Positions 1 through 6,286 of a stretch of 33,605 bases of DNA are shown here, in pieces. The notes beneath the pieces were generated by a model. The model made no database searches. It saw only the letters and a list, made by a program, of their open reading frames with translations, and was not told where the DNA came from. The stretch comes from Alphaproteobacteria bacterium (GTDB lineage Bacteria > Pseudomonadota > Alphaproteobacteria > Rhizobiales > Beijerinckiaceae). The position numbers were made by a program, and so were the translations under genes. Within the stretch, counting starts at the first letter, position 1. Each line of letters starts with the position of its first letter. The stretch spans positions 1-33,605 of the forward strand of contig VGEB01000021.1 in the NCBI GenBank assembly GCA_016869435.1, given 5' to 3'.

Positions 1-35
1 ACAAGGACCTGATGGCCTTTCTGAAATCCTTGTGA
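1..35 (+). CDS. C-terminal end of an unidentified protein (possibly cytochrome c)
   Basis: The first 35 bases read in one frame as KDLMAFLKSL followed by TGA. An ending of the type (D)LxAFLKSL is common at the C-terminus of class I cytochrome c domains and di-haem cytochrome c peroxidases, where it forms the last helix. The rest of the gene lies to the left of the window, so the haem motif cannot be seen. Ten residues cannot prove a family. The call rests on the pattern and on the in-frame stop shortly before the inverted repeat at 45-108. Confidence 0.35.
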   Translation, partial: KDLMAFLKSL

Positions 36-44
36 AGGAGAAAA

Positions 45-108
45 TTATGTTGCGGCGAATCCGGTACAGCCAATGGAAAAAGGCGCTATCGGGAACGCCG
101 CAACATAA
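45..108. repeat. 13-bp perfect inverted repeat, possible mobile-element remnant
   Basis: TTATGTTGCGGCG at 45-57 is exactly repeated in inverse orientation at 96-108, enclosing 38 bases. A further copy of the outer ten bases lies at 116-125, in the same orientation as the right arm and inside the permease coding sequence. The permease reading frame leaves its expected sequence at the right arm and stops within the enclosed segment. This looks like the ends of a small non-autonomous element or an excision scar. A hairpin terminator is less likely because the loop is long and no T-run follows. I do not recognise the element family. Confidence 0.5.
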
Positions 109-961
109 CTAGCAACGCAACATAATCGGCCCAGCGTCCCTCGATGGCAAGATAGACGGTCGCCGGTATCCAGACGACGAATGTTCCCAGCACTGGAACG
201 ATCGACAGCAGCCCCATGATCAGCGACCAGAAGGCGGGCGCGGGAAACCCGAGCCACCAGAACATGAAGCCGCCCAGCGCGCCCTGAAGCGCGGCGACGA
301 CAAGCGTGCCATATATGATGGCGTAGATTGTGTCATGCGCGCGCTGGACGAGCCGGTCCGTTTCGGCCTCCGAGAAGGGCGACAGGCGCCTTAAGAGGTC
401 GAGCCCCGCGGCGCGGTCGCGAAGGAAGAAGAACAGCAGATAGAAGGCAAGCGCGATCGTCAGAACCTGGCCTGTCGACTGTCGGACGACAGTCGCGCCA
501 GCGTTGGCGAGAGTCGAGGCCAGTTGCTGCAGAGCAGCGGGCAGATCGATCTGCGCGCCGATCAATTCGTAAAGGCGTTGCAGCCAGGGATGTTCGGCAA
601 GGAATTTTGGCCAGTCGCCTTTAGCGATTTCCCCCTGAATATAGAAAGCGCCGAGGATCGCCTCATTGATCAAGCGTTGCGATACGAGCAGAAGCGGCGC
701 GACGACGATCAGGGCGACGATCAGGACGGACAGCGTCGCCGCGATCGAAGGACGCAACCAACGTTCGATGAAGCTCTGCGCTCGTGAAAAGACCACCGCC
801 ATGACGACCGCCCATGTCAAGGCGGAGAGAAAGGGAGCCGCGATCCAGAAGGTAAGCGCGATGAAGACGAGGGTGATAACGAGCCGCGCCAGAAAGGATA
901 TGTCGACGTCAAGCCGCAGCCGCTGCGCGCCAGTTGACTTGGCGTCTGTTCCCTCAGACAT
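86..961 (-). pseudogene. AI-2E/PerM-family permease, C-terminally truncated
   Basis: This is a membrane protein of 291 residues in the AI-2E transporter (PerM/YdiK) superfamily. It shows two N-terminal transmembrane helices (about residues 18-60, LVITLVFIALTFWIAAPFLS region), a third near residue 80, a long soluble middle part, and the family's C-terminal helices including the LLSIVPVLGTFVVWIP segment. Relatives are usually about 350 residues or more and continue with further helices. Here the frame reaches WADYVALLV and then ends in MLRRSR exactly where the inverted repeat at 96-108 begins, so the last helices are lost. The ATG at 961 is preferred over an upstream TTG at 976 because GGGAG lies about seven bases before it and the TTG overlaps that ribosome site. 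Substrate is unknown, and a shortened protein could still be made. Confidence 0.7.
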
Positions 962-1020
962 CGCAAGCTCCCTCAATCCGAGGCGATAGTCGGGTCGCTT
1001 GGGCCAATTGGCAAGCTCAA

Positions 1021-1043
1021 GGAAAGCGCGCCGGCCAGCGCGC
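1021..1043 (-). terminator. Weak hairpin after the small minus-strand ORF
   Basis: GCGCGC at 1026-1031 pairs with GCGCGC at 1038-1043 around a six-base loop, starting two bases beyond the TAA of the small ORF. On the minus strand it is followed by only three T residues. It could be a weak terminator; the GC-rich background makes chance stems common. Confidence 0.3.
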
Positions 1044-1044
1044 C

Positions 1045-1122
1045 TTATGACTCAGACGACGTTTTCAACTTCGCGATCGCGATGGATACCGAGACCGCGA
1101 TGCAGAGCAGACGCGCGAACAT
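1045..1122 (-). CDS. Possible 25-residue single-span membrane peptide
   Basis: On the minus strand an ATG at 1122 is preceded by GGAGG eight bases upstream and opens a frame of 25 codons ending in TAA. The product begins MFARLLCIAVSVSIAIAKLK and ends TSSES: a short positive start, a hydrophobic stretch of about 14 residues and a polar tail. That is the shape of a small membrane protein or a bare signal-like helix. A hairpin follows the stop. It lies between pnp and the permease gene, which starts 83 bases further on in the same direction. No homologue is recognised. A strong ribosome site is the main support; chance is possible. Confidence 0.4.
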   Translation of the reverse strand: MFARLLCIAVSVSIAIAKLKTSSES

Positions 1123-1307
1123 GGCGATAACCTCCATAGGGAGAGATATTCACTCCAAATCCATCACGCCATATTCTCGCGCAGAATTCCGTGCGCACGC
1201 GCAATTCGCGGGAGGACTGTGGGGATGGGCGGCGCGTCTCACTAAAAACTTTAAAAGACGCAGGACTCCGGCGTCCTTCTTGACGAGCGCGGGCGAAGGC
1301 CGCGCCC
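1123..1307. other. Intergenic stretch without recognised genes
   Basis: Between the small ORF and the pnp terminator I see no convincing gene. Open frames on both strands are short, lack ribosome sites and have no family-like sequence. The promoter of the small ORF and of the downstream permease presumably lies here, because the pnp terminator at 1308-1339 separates them from pnp. No clear -35/-10 pair could be chosen. Confidence 0.4.
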
Positions 1308-1339
1308 AAAAAAGTCGGGCGGCCTTCGAAGGCCGCCCG
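1308..1339 (-). terminator. Rho-independent terminator of pnp
   Basis: Positions 1316-1339 are a perfect 24-base palindrome (CGGGCGGCCTTC and its complement). On the minus strand it is followed directly by GACTTTTTT, giving a strong GC stem and six T residues at 1313-1308. It lies just beyond the pnp stop codon and is the clearest intrinsic terminator in the window. Confidence 0.88.
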
Positions 1340-1347
1340 AAATGGCT

Positions 1348-3504
1348 TTATTCTCCGCCGCCCGCCGCGGCGGCTTCGCGCTCGGCCTTTTCCTTGGCCT
1401 CGAGGTCTTCGCCGGTCTCCTGATCGACGACGCGCATCGAGAGGCGCACCTTGCCGCGGTCGTCGAAGCCGAGAAGTTTGACCTTCACGCGATCGCCTTC
1501 CTTCACGACGTCGGTCGTCTTGTTCACGCGCTGCTTGGAGAGCTGCGAAATGTGGACGAGGCCGTCCTTGGCGCCGAAGAAATTGACGAAGGCGCCGAAG
1601 TCGGCGGTCTTCACCACGGTGCCCTCATAGATCATGCCGACCTCCGGATCGGAGGCGATCGATTTGATCCAGTTGATCGCGGCCTTGATCGAATTGCCGT
1701 CGGCGGAGGCGACCTTCACCGTGCCGTCGTCCTCGATGTTGATCTTGGCGCCGGTCTTCTCGACGATCTCGCGAATGACCTTGCCGCCCGAGCCGATCAC
1801 GTCGCGGATCTTGTCGGTGGGGATTTTCATCGTCTCGATGCGCGGCGCGAATTCGCCGAGCTCGGCGCGCGAACTCGCGATCGCCTTCGCCATTTCGCCG
1901 AGAATGTGCAGGCGGCCGTCCTTCGCCTGCGCGAGCGCGACCTTCATGATCTCTTCGGTGATGCCGGCGATCTTGATGTCCATCTGCAGCGACGTCACGC
2001 CATTGGACGTGCCCGCCACTTTGAAGTCCATGTCGCCGAGATGATCTTCGTCGCCGAGAATGTCGGAGAGCACGGCGAAACGCTTGCCTTCGAGGATGAG
2101 GCCCATGGCGATGCCGGCGGTCGGCGCCTTGATCGGCACGCCGGCGTCCATCAGCGCCAGCGAAGTTCCGCAGACCGTCGCCATCGAGGAGGAGCCATTG
2201 GACTCGGTGATCTCGGAGACGACGCGCAGCGTGTAGGGAAACTCCGCGGCGGCCGGCAGCATCGGGCGGATGGCGCGCCAGGCGAGCTTGCCATGGCCGA
2301 TTTCGCGACGGCCGGGCGAACCCATGCGGCCGGTCTCGCCGACGCTATAGGGCGGGAAGTTATAGTGGAGGAGGAAGCGCTCCTTATAAGTGCCTTCGAG
2401 CGAATCGACATATTGTTCGTCTTCGCCGGTGCCCAGCGTCGCGACGACGAGCGCCTGAGTCTCGCCGCGGGTGAACAGCGCCGAGCCATGGGTGCGCGGG
2501 AGAACGCCGACTTCGGCGACGATCGGGCGCACGGTTTTCACGTCGCGGCCGTCGATGCGCAGGCCGGTGTCGAGAATGTTGTTGCGAACGACCTTGGCCT
2601 GAAGCGCCTTGAAGACTTCGCCAACCTGTTCCTTGCTGAACTTCGGCTCGGCGCCTTCGGGGAAGAGCGCGGCCGTGACCTTCGCCTTGACTGCGTCAAC
2701 GGCGGCGTAGCGCTCCTGCTTGACGGTGTGCTTATAAGCTTCGCGCAGTTCGGCTTCCGCGATCTGGGCGACGGCGTTGGCGACATCGGTCGTGTCGGCG
2801 AGGACGAGATCGCGCGGGTCTTTGGCGGCGCGTTCGGCAAGCCGGATGATCGCGTCGATCACAGCCTGGAAGCCACGATGACCGGTCATCACCGCGTCGA
2901 GCATCGTCTCTTCGGAGAGTTCCTTGGCTTCCGACTCGACCATCAGCACGGCGTCCTGGGTGCCGGCGACGACGAGGTCGAGCGTCGAGGTCTTCATTTC
3001 CTCGATTGTCGGATTGAGCTTCAACTGGCCGTTGATGCAGCCGACGCGCGCGCCGCCGACGGGTCCCATGAACGGCACGCCCGAAAGGGTGAGCGCCGCC
3101 GAGGCCGCGACCATGGCGAGGATGTCGGGATCGTTTTCGAGATCGTGAGACAGCACCGTCACGATCACCTGGGTGTCGTTTCGATAGCCGTCGGGAAAGA
3201 GCGGGCGGATCGGGCGGTCGATCAGGCGGGAGATCAGCGTCTCGCGCTCGGAGGGACGGCCCTCGCGCTTGAAATAGCCGCCGGGAATGCGGCCCGCGGC
3301 GAAGGCTTTTTCCTGATAGTTGACGGTGAGCGGGAAAAAGTCCTGGCCGGGCTTCGGCGCCTTGGCGGAAACGACGGTCGCGAGCACCGTCGTTTCGCCC
3401 CAACTCGCCATCACGGCCCCGTCGGCCTGACGGGCGACCTTGCCGGTCTCGAGCACGAGCTTGCGCCCGGCCCAATCGATTTCTTCGCGGTGGATATGGA
3501 ACAT
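1348..3504 (-). CDS. pnp: Polyribonucleotide nucleotidyltransferase (PNPase)
   Basis: PNPase degrades RNA 3' to 5' by phosphorolysis, releasing nucleoside diphosphates, and is a core degradosome enzyme. The 718-residue product has full family length. It starts [20 protein letters not shown], followed by the first RNase PH domain (to about residue 145, with [11 protein letters not shown] and [11 protein letters not shown]), the helical linker, and the second RNase PH domain (about 310-540, with [14 protein letters not shown] and the catalytic-region segment [15 protein letters not shown]). A KH domain follows near residue 570 ([11 protein letters not shown]), then an S1 domain from about 620 ([17 protein letters not shown]), and a charged tail. 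It lies downstream of rpsO on the same strand, the usual bacterial pairing. The 200-base leader contains hairpins that could be RNase III or autoregulation sites. A strong terminator follows. No defect is seen. Confidence 0.98.
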   Translation of the reverse strand: MFHIHREEIDWAGRKLVLETGKVARQADGAVMASWGETTVLATVVSAKAPKPGQDFFPLTVNYQEKAFAAGRIPGGYFKREGRPSERETLISRLIDRPIRPLFPDGYRNDTQVIVTVLSHDLENDPDILAMVAASAALTLSGVPFMGPVGGARVGCINGQLKLNPTIEEMKTSTLDLVVAGTQDAVLMVESEAKELSEETMLDAVMTGHRGFQAVIDAIIRLAERAAKDPRDLVLADTTDVANAVAQIAEAELREAYKHTVKQERYAAVDAVKAKVTAALFPEGAEPKFSKEQVGEVFKALQAKVVRNNILDTGLRIDGRDVKTVRPIVAEVGVLPRTHGSALFTRGETQALVVATLGTGEDEQYVDSLEGTYKERFLLHYNFPPYSVGETGRMGSPGRREIGHGKLAWRAIRPMLPAAAEFPYTLRVVSEITESNGSSSMATVCGTSLALMDAGVPIKAPTAGIAMGLILEGKRFAVLSDILGDEDHLGDMDFKVAGTSNGVTSLQMDIKIAGITEEIMKVALAQAKDGRLHILGEMAKAIASSRAELGEFAPRIETMKIPTDKIRDVIGSGGKVIREIVEKTGAKINIEDDGTVKVASADGNSIKAAINWIKSIASDPEVGMIYEGTVVKTADFGAFVNFFGAKDGLVHISQLSKQRVNKTTDVVKEGDRVKVKLLGFDDRGKVRLSMRVVDQETGEDLEAKEKAEREAAAAGGGE

Positions 3505-3633
3505 GCTGGTCTTTCTCTGATGAACCTGCGGTTCGTCATGAGCAAGACGGCGGGAAGCTGCGGCAGCGATGTTCTTTAAAGCGTCGACGCAGCGTCCGGC
3601 GATCCTGCCATGACTTTACGCTTTGGTCGTGGC

Positions 3634-3652
3634 GAGCGTCCCTTTGACGCTC
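3634..3652 (-). promoter_or_regulatory. Hairpin in the rpsO-pnp intergenic leader
   Basis: GAGCGTC at 3634-3640 and GACGCTC at 3646-3652 form a perfect seven-base stem with a five-base loop, about 130 bases upstream of pnp. In enterobacteria the equivalent leader is a double-stranded RNA cut by RNase III, after which PNPase represses its own mRNA. A similar role here is inference from position only. Confidence 0.4.
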
Positions 3653-3661
3653 TCGTAAATC

Positions 3662-3692
3662 GCGAAGCGGCGCATCGGCGCGCCGCTTTCGC
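3662..3692 (-). terminator. Hairpin immediately after rpsO, partial terminator or processing site
   Basis: GCGAAGCGGCGC at 3662-3673 pairs, with one bulged base, with GCGCCGCTTTCGC at 3680-3692 around a short loop, 12 bases beyond the rpsO stop. On the minus strand it is followed by GATTTACG, so the T-run is poor. It probably attenuates transcription into pnp or protects the rpsO 3' end rather than stopping it completely. Confidence 0.5.
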
Positions 3693-3704
3693 TTAAGCTA
3701 GCGG

Positions 3705-3974
3705 TTAGCGGCGGATGCCGAGTCGCTCGATGAGGCTCTTGTAGCGCGGCTCGTCCCGCACCTTGACATAGTCGAGGAGCTGGCGGCGCTGGGAGACGAG
3801 CTTCAAAAGTCCGCGACGCGAATGATTGTCCTTCGCATGGGTCTTGAAGTGTTCGGTCAGATTGGCGATCCGCTCGGTGAGAATCGCGACCTGCACTTCG
3901 GGCGAGCCCGTGTCGTTCGTCTTGGTGGAATATTCCTTGATGAGCGCCTGCTTGCGCTCCGCCGTGATCGACAT
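3705..3974 (-). CDS. rpsO: 30S ribosomal protein S15
   Basis: The 89-residue product is the normal length for S15, a primary 16S rRNA-binding protein of the small subunit platform that also contacts 23S rRNA. Diagnostic stretches are the N-terminal [25 protein letters not shown] region, [19 protein letters not shown], and [13 protein letters not shown]. The ending LIERLGIRR is typical. The start ATG at 3974 has AAGGA six bases before it. The gene precedes pnp in the same orientation with a structured spacer of 200 bases. The upstream terminator at 4047-4076 suggests its promoter lies between 3975 and 4046. In other bacteria S15 represses its own translation through a leader structure; that is not demonstrable here. 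Confidence 0.98.
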   Translation of the reverse strand: MSITAERKQALIKEYSTKTNDTGSPEVQVAILTERIANLTEHFKTHAKDNHSRRGLLKLVSQRRQLLDYVKVRDEPRYKSLIERLGIRR

Positions 3975-4046
3975 CGGATGTCCTTGTTTTTGAGGGTGAT
4001 CCGCGTTCCGCGGCCAGGGCCGGGATGTCGTCCAGCAGGGTCGCGC

Positions 4047-4076
4047 AAAAACGGAGCCGCCCCGGCGGACCGGGGC
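4047..4076 (-). terminator. Rho-independent terminator of the LOV operon
   Basis: GCCCCGG at 4059-4065 and CCGGGGC at 4070-4076 form a perfect seven-base stem with a four-base loop. On the minus strand GGCTCCG and five T residues (4051-4047) follow. It lies 45 bases after the stop of the LOV gene and upstream of rpsO, so it would end the LOV-SRPBCC transcript. Confidence 0.65.
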
Positions 4077-4120
4077 GTGCGGGGGCCTTATAGCAGAAAT
4101 GCAGGAGATGGATAGGGGGC

Positions 4121-4573
4121 TTAGGCCTTCTCCAGCGCCTTCAGTCGTTGCCCCAGCTTGTTGATCTCCGCTTCAGCGCGGACAAGCTCGGTCACGTCAT
4201 ATTGAACGCCAAGATAGTAGATCACCGCGCCGCGGCTATCGAGCAGCGGCGTGATATTGAGCTTATTGAAGAACAAATCGCCGTTTTTCCGATAATTGCG
4301 CAGCGTCACTTCAATGTGTTCGTGCTTGCGGATGGCCTCCCGCAGGGGAGCGAGCCCTTCCTGATCCCGGTCGTCGCGCTGCAGGAAGCGGCAATTGCGG
4401 CCAATGATCTCCTCCTGGCCATAGCCGGTCATGTTTTCGAAGGCTTTGTTCGCGTAGACGATCGGCGCGTCGCTTTGATCCGGATCCGCCAGCGTGACGC
4501 CATTGACGCATGAATCGAGAATCTGCGTCAAAATCTTGGGGATGATTCCGCCATCTTTCTGAACAACGAACAT
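4121..4573 (-). CDS. Short LOV-domain blue-light photoreceptor
   Basis: This 150-residue protein is almost entirely one LOV (PAS-fold) domain. It has the flavin-binding signature GRNCRFLQ with the photoactive cysteine at residue 61, nearby arginines (62, 66, 69), the flavin-contacting asparagines in the [17 protein letters not shown] segment (93, 103), and the signalling glutamine in [11 protein letters not shown] (124). These residues are what the family needs to form the light-induced cysteinyl-flavin adduct. A C-terminal helix (about 128-150, [20 protein letters not shown]) looks like a coiled-coil dimer helix. There is no kinase, GGDEF, EAL or HTH output domain, so it must signal through a partner. 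GAGG overlapping the stop of the upstream SRPBCC gene serves as ribosome site, giving translational coupling with an 11-base gap. Confidence 0.92.
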   Translation of the reverse strand: MFVVQKDGGIIPKILTQILDSCVNGVTLADPDQSDAPIVYANKAFENMTGYGQEEIIGRNCRFLQRDDRDQEGLAPLREAIRKHEHIEVTLRNYRKNGDLFFNKLNITPLLDSRGAVIYYLGVQYDVTELVRAEAEINKLGQRLKALEKA

Positions 4574-4584
4574 TTTTTCTGACC

Positions 4585-5112
4585 TCAGTTTGATGGCGAC
4601 GCGCCTGCGGTTTCGCTTGAACTTGCGCCGCCTTCGATCAGCGCGCGAATATTCTCGACGATCTGCTCGGCGCCGTCCTGCAATGCGGCGCGAATCAATT
4701 TCACGAAAGGTCGCATCGATAATTCGATCTCGCGGAGCTCGAAGGTGAAAATCAGCAGGGTTTCATGCGACTCGCATTCGAATTCGTAGGCGGACGAGAA
4801 GGGTTCAGAAATTCCTTCCAATGCGAGAAGGCGCGGAGGTTCGATGGCCGTGATTTCAAATGTGCTCTCGCTGCGGATGCCTCGCTCCATGGTGACTTGA
4901 CGCGCCGTCATGCCGACGCGGAACGGCGCGCTTTCAAGGGGCTCCAGCTCCACGACTTGCGGAGACCATCGCTGGTAATTCGTAAAAAAATCACGGGCGA
5001 CAAAGTTGAAAACACAATCCCGCGGCCGTGAAATCGCGGTTCTGGCGACGCCGGCGACGGGCGCCGGACGAGGTGCGCTCAATCGTGGCAGATTTACGTT
5101 AAGTCCCAACAT
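4585..5112 (-). CDS. SRPBCC-family (START-like) protein
   Basis: The 175-residue product fits the SRPBCC/polyketide cyclase-like helix-grip fold. It has an early VFNFVARDFFTNYQRWSP segment (the common start of the fold, where a substrate helix follows VFxxVxD), beta strands with alternating hydrophobic residues, and a long C-terminal amphipathic helix (MRPFVKLIRAALQDGAEQIVENIRALIEGG). Members bind lipids, polyketides or other hydrophobic ligands; no catalytic residue can be assigned. I chose the ATG at 5112 (MLGLNVNLPRL) because the upstream extension to 5229 does not resemble the family; AAGG lies eight bases upstream. The gene is first in an operon with the LOV photoreceptor, which starts 11 bases after its stop. 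A light-linked role is inferred from that coupling alone. Confidence 0.75.
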   Translation of the reverse strand: MLGLNVNLPRLSAPRPAPVAGVARTAISRPRDCVFNFVARDFFTNYQRWSPQVVELEPLESAPFRVGMTARQVTMERGIRSESTFEITAIEPPRLLALEGISEPFSSAYEFECESHETLLIFTFELREIELSMRPFVKLIRAALQDGAEQIVENIRALIEGGASSSETAGASPSN

Positions 5113-5321
5113 GCGACGACCTTGCTGGCGATGGCTCTCAGACGAACTAGGCGTTTTCAAGCAAGTGACAAGGGCGATCCAGGCGACAGCGTCTGCGCCG
5201 TCGAAAAACGGCTGCAACTTGGCGAACATTGACCGTCTTCAGTGGTTCGGGGCGCCCATCTAATGGATCGAGCTGCGCGTCGCGCGGCTGAAAGGACCTA
5301 ATCCAAACCAGCGAGTTGGCG
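5113..5321. promoter_or_regulatory. Divergent promoter region, SRPBCC-LOV operon and hydroxylase gene
   Basis: About 210 bases separate the two divergently transcribed units and must contain both promoters. No strong consensus -35/-10 pair or extended palindrome stands out. Short open frames here lack ribosome sites. A regulator acting on both genes would bind in this interval. Confidence 0.4.
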
Positions 5322-6131
5322 ATGACCCCTGCGCCACATGCCGAGAACCTGTTGCTTGTCGCGGTGTTCTGTCTTTTCGCGACCCTCCTCGTCCTGGAGA
5401 AATTCCGTCCTTACAAGAAGTTCGCGGGCGCCGGGCTGAAGGCGTCATTCTCCACGAACACCTCTGCTTTCCTGATCAACAATGTCATCATGAACCTCTT
5501 GTCAGTTTCGAGCCTGCTCGTCGTGGCGTCGAATTATTCGAGCTATGGCCTGCTCTCGAGCCTGCCCGACGCGCCGTTGAAATGGATCGCAAGCTTCGTT
5601 TTGTTCGATCTGGCGGTGTATGCGTGGCATTATCTGGGGCACAAGTCGGAAGCGCTTTGGCTGTTTCACAAGATCCACCACAGCGACAAGAGCTTTCACG
5701 TCACGACGGGGCTGCGCTTTCACGTCTTCGATCAGTTGCTAGAAGTCCTCGTGAAATGCGTCTGCGCCATCGTCATCGGCGCGCCCGCATATGTTGTGGT
5801 TTTGTGCGAGCTTGCGCGCATGTTCTTCGTGCTCTTTCACCATGCCAACATCGCGATTCCTGGAGAGAAAATCCTCTCCTATTTCATCATCACGCCGTCT
5901 CTGCATCGAGCCCATCACTCAACATTGCGCAGCGAGCACGATAGCAATTATGGAATCGTACTCGCGATCTGGGATATTATCTTTGGCACGCGAAAGGTTC
6001 TGACGCCGAACTCCATCGGCCTTGAACTGATCGAGGCGGAAAACTTCCTGCAGCTCTTTAGTTTGGCCTTTCTCACCGAGCGGCGGCTCGCGCGCGTCGT
6101 GCATCTTGTTCCTCGAAAACCGCACCCTTAG
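5322..6131 (+). CDS. Membrane fatty-acid hydroxylase / sterol-desaturase family protein
   Basis: The 269-residue integral membrane protein carries the histidine clusters that bind a non-haem di-iron centre in the fatty acid hydroxylase superfamily. They are HYLGH (HxxxH, near residue 105), HKIHH (HxxHH, near 118) and HRAHH (HxxHH, near 194), plus FHHANI. Hydrophobic helices surround them (NLLLVAVFCLFATLLVL at the start, WIASFVLFDLAVYAWHY before the first cluster, VVVLCELARMFFVLF later). Family members hydroxylate or desaturate fatty acids, sterols, carotenoids or hopanoid-type lipids; the substrate here is not evident. The ATG at 5322 is used rather than a TTG at 5316; the ribosome site is weak. 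It is divergent from the SRPBCC-LOV operon, so a shared light or lipid-related role is possible but unproven. Confidence 0.88.
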   Translation: MTPAPHAENLLLVAVFCLFATLLVLEKFRPYKKFAGAGLKASFSTNTSAFLINNVIMNLLSVSSLLVVASNYSSYGLLSSLPDAPLKWIASFVLFDLAVYAWHYLGHKSEALWLFHKIHHSDKSFHVTTGLRFHVFDQLLEVLVKCVCAIVIGAPAYVVVLCELARMFFVLFHHANIAIPGEKILSYFIITPSLHRAHHSTLRSEHDSNYGIVLAIWDIIFGTRKVLTPNSIGLELIEAENFLQLFSLAFLTERRLARVVHLVPRKPHP

Positions 6132-6286
6132 CCGTGTGCGCCCGGGCAAAGCCGCGCGGTTGGAGAGGATCATTGTTCCGCCGGTCGACGCTTTGATTGC
6201 ATCCGCTGACTCTAATGAGCTGCATCTCCAAATCGTCCTGGGCAATATTACGTCAGGCGACGATTATTCAGCCCGAGCCTCGAGCC

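Noticed and set aside
1342-3579. A 745-codon open frame on the plus strand
   Set aside because: It lies antisense to pnp across its whole length. Its sequence is a string of aspartate, histidine, arginine and leucine typical of frames opposite GC-rich genes, with no family resemblance.
4585-5229. Longer SRPBCC protein starting at 5229
   Set aside because: The first 39 residues of that version do not resemble the fold, and the ATG at 5112 has a plausible ribosome site.
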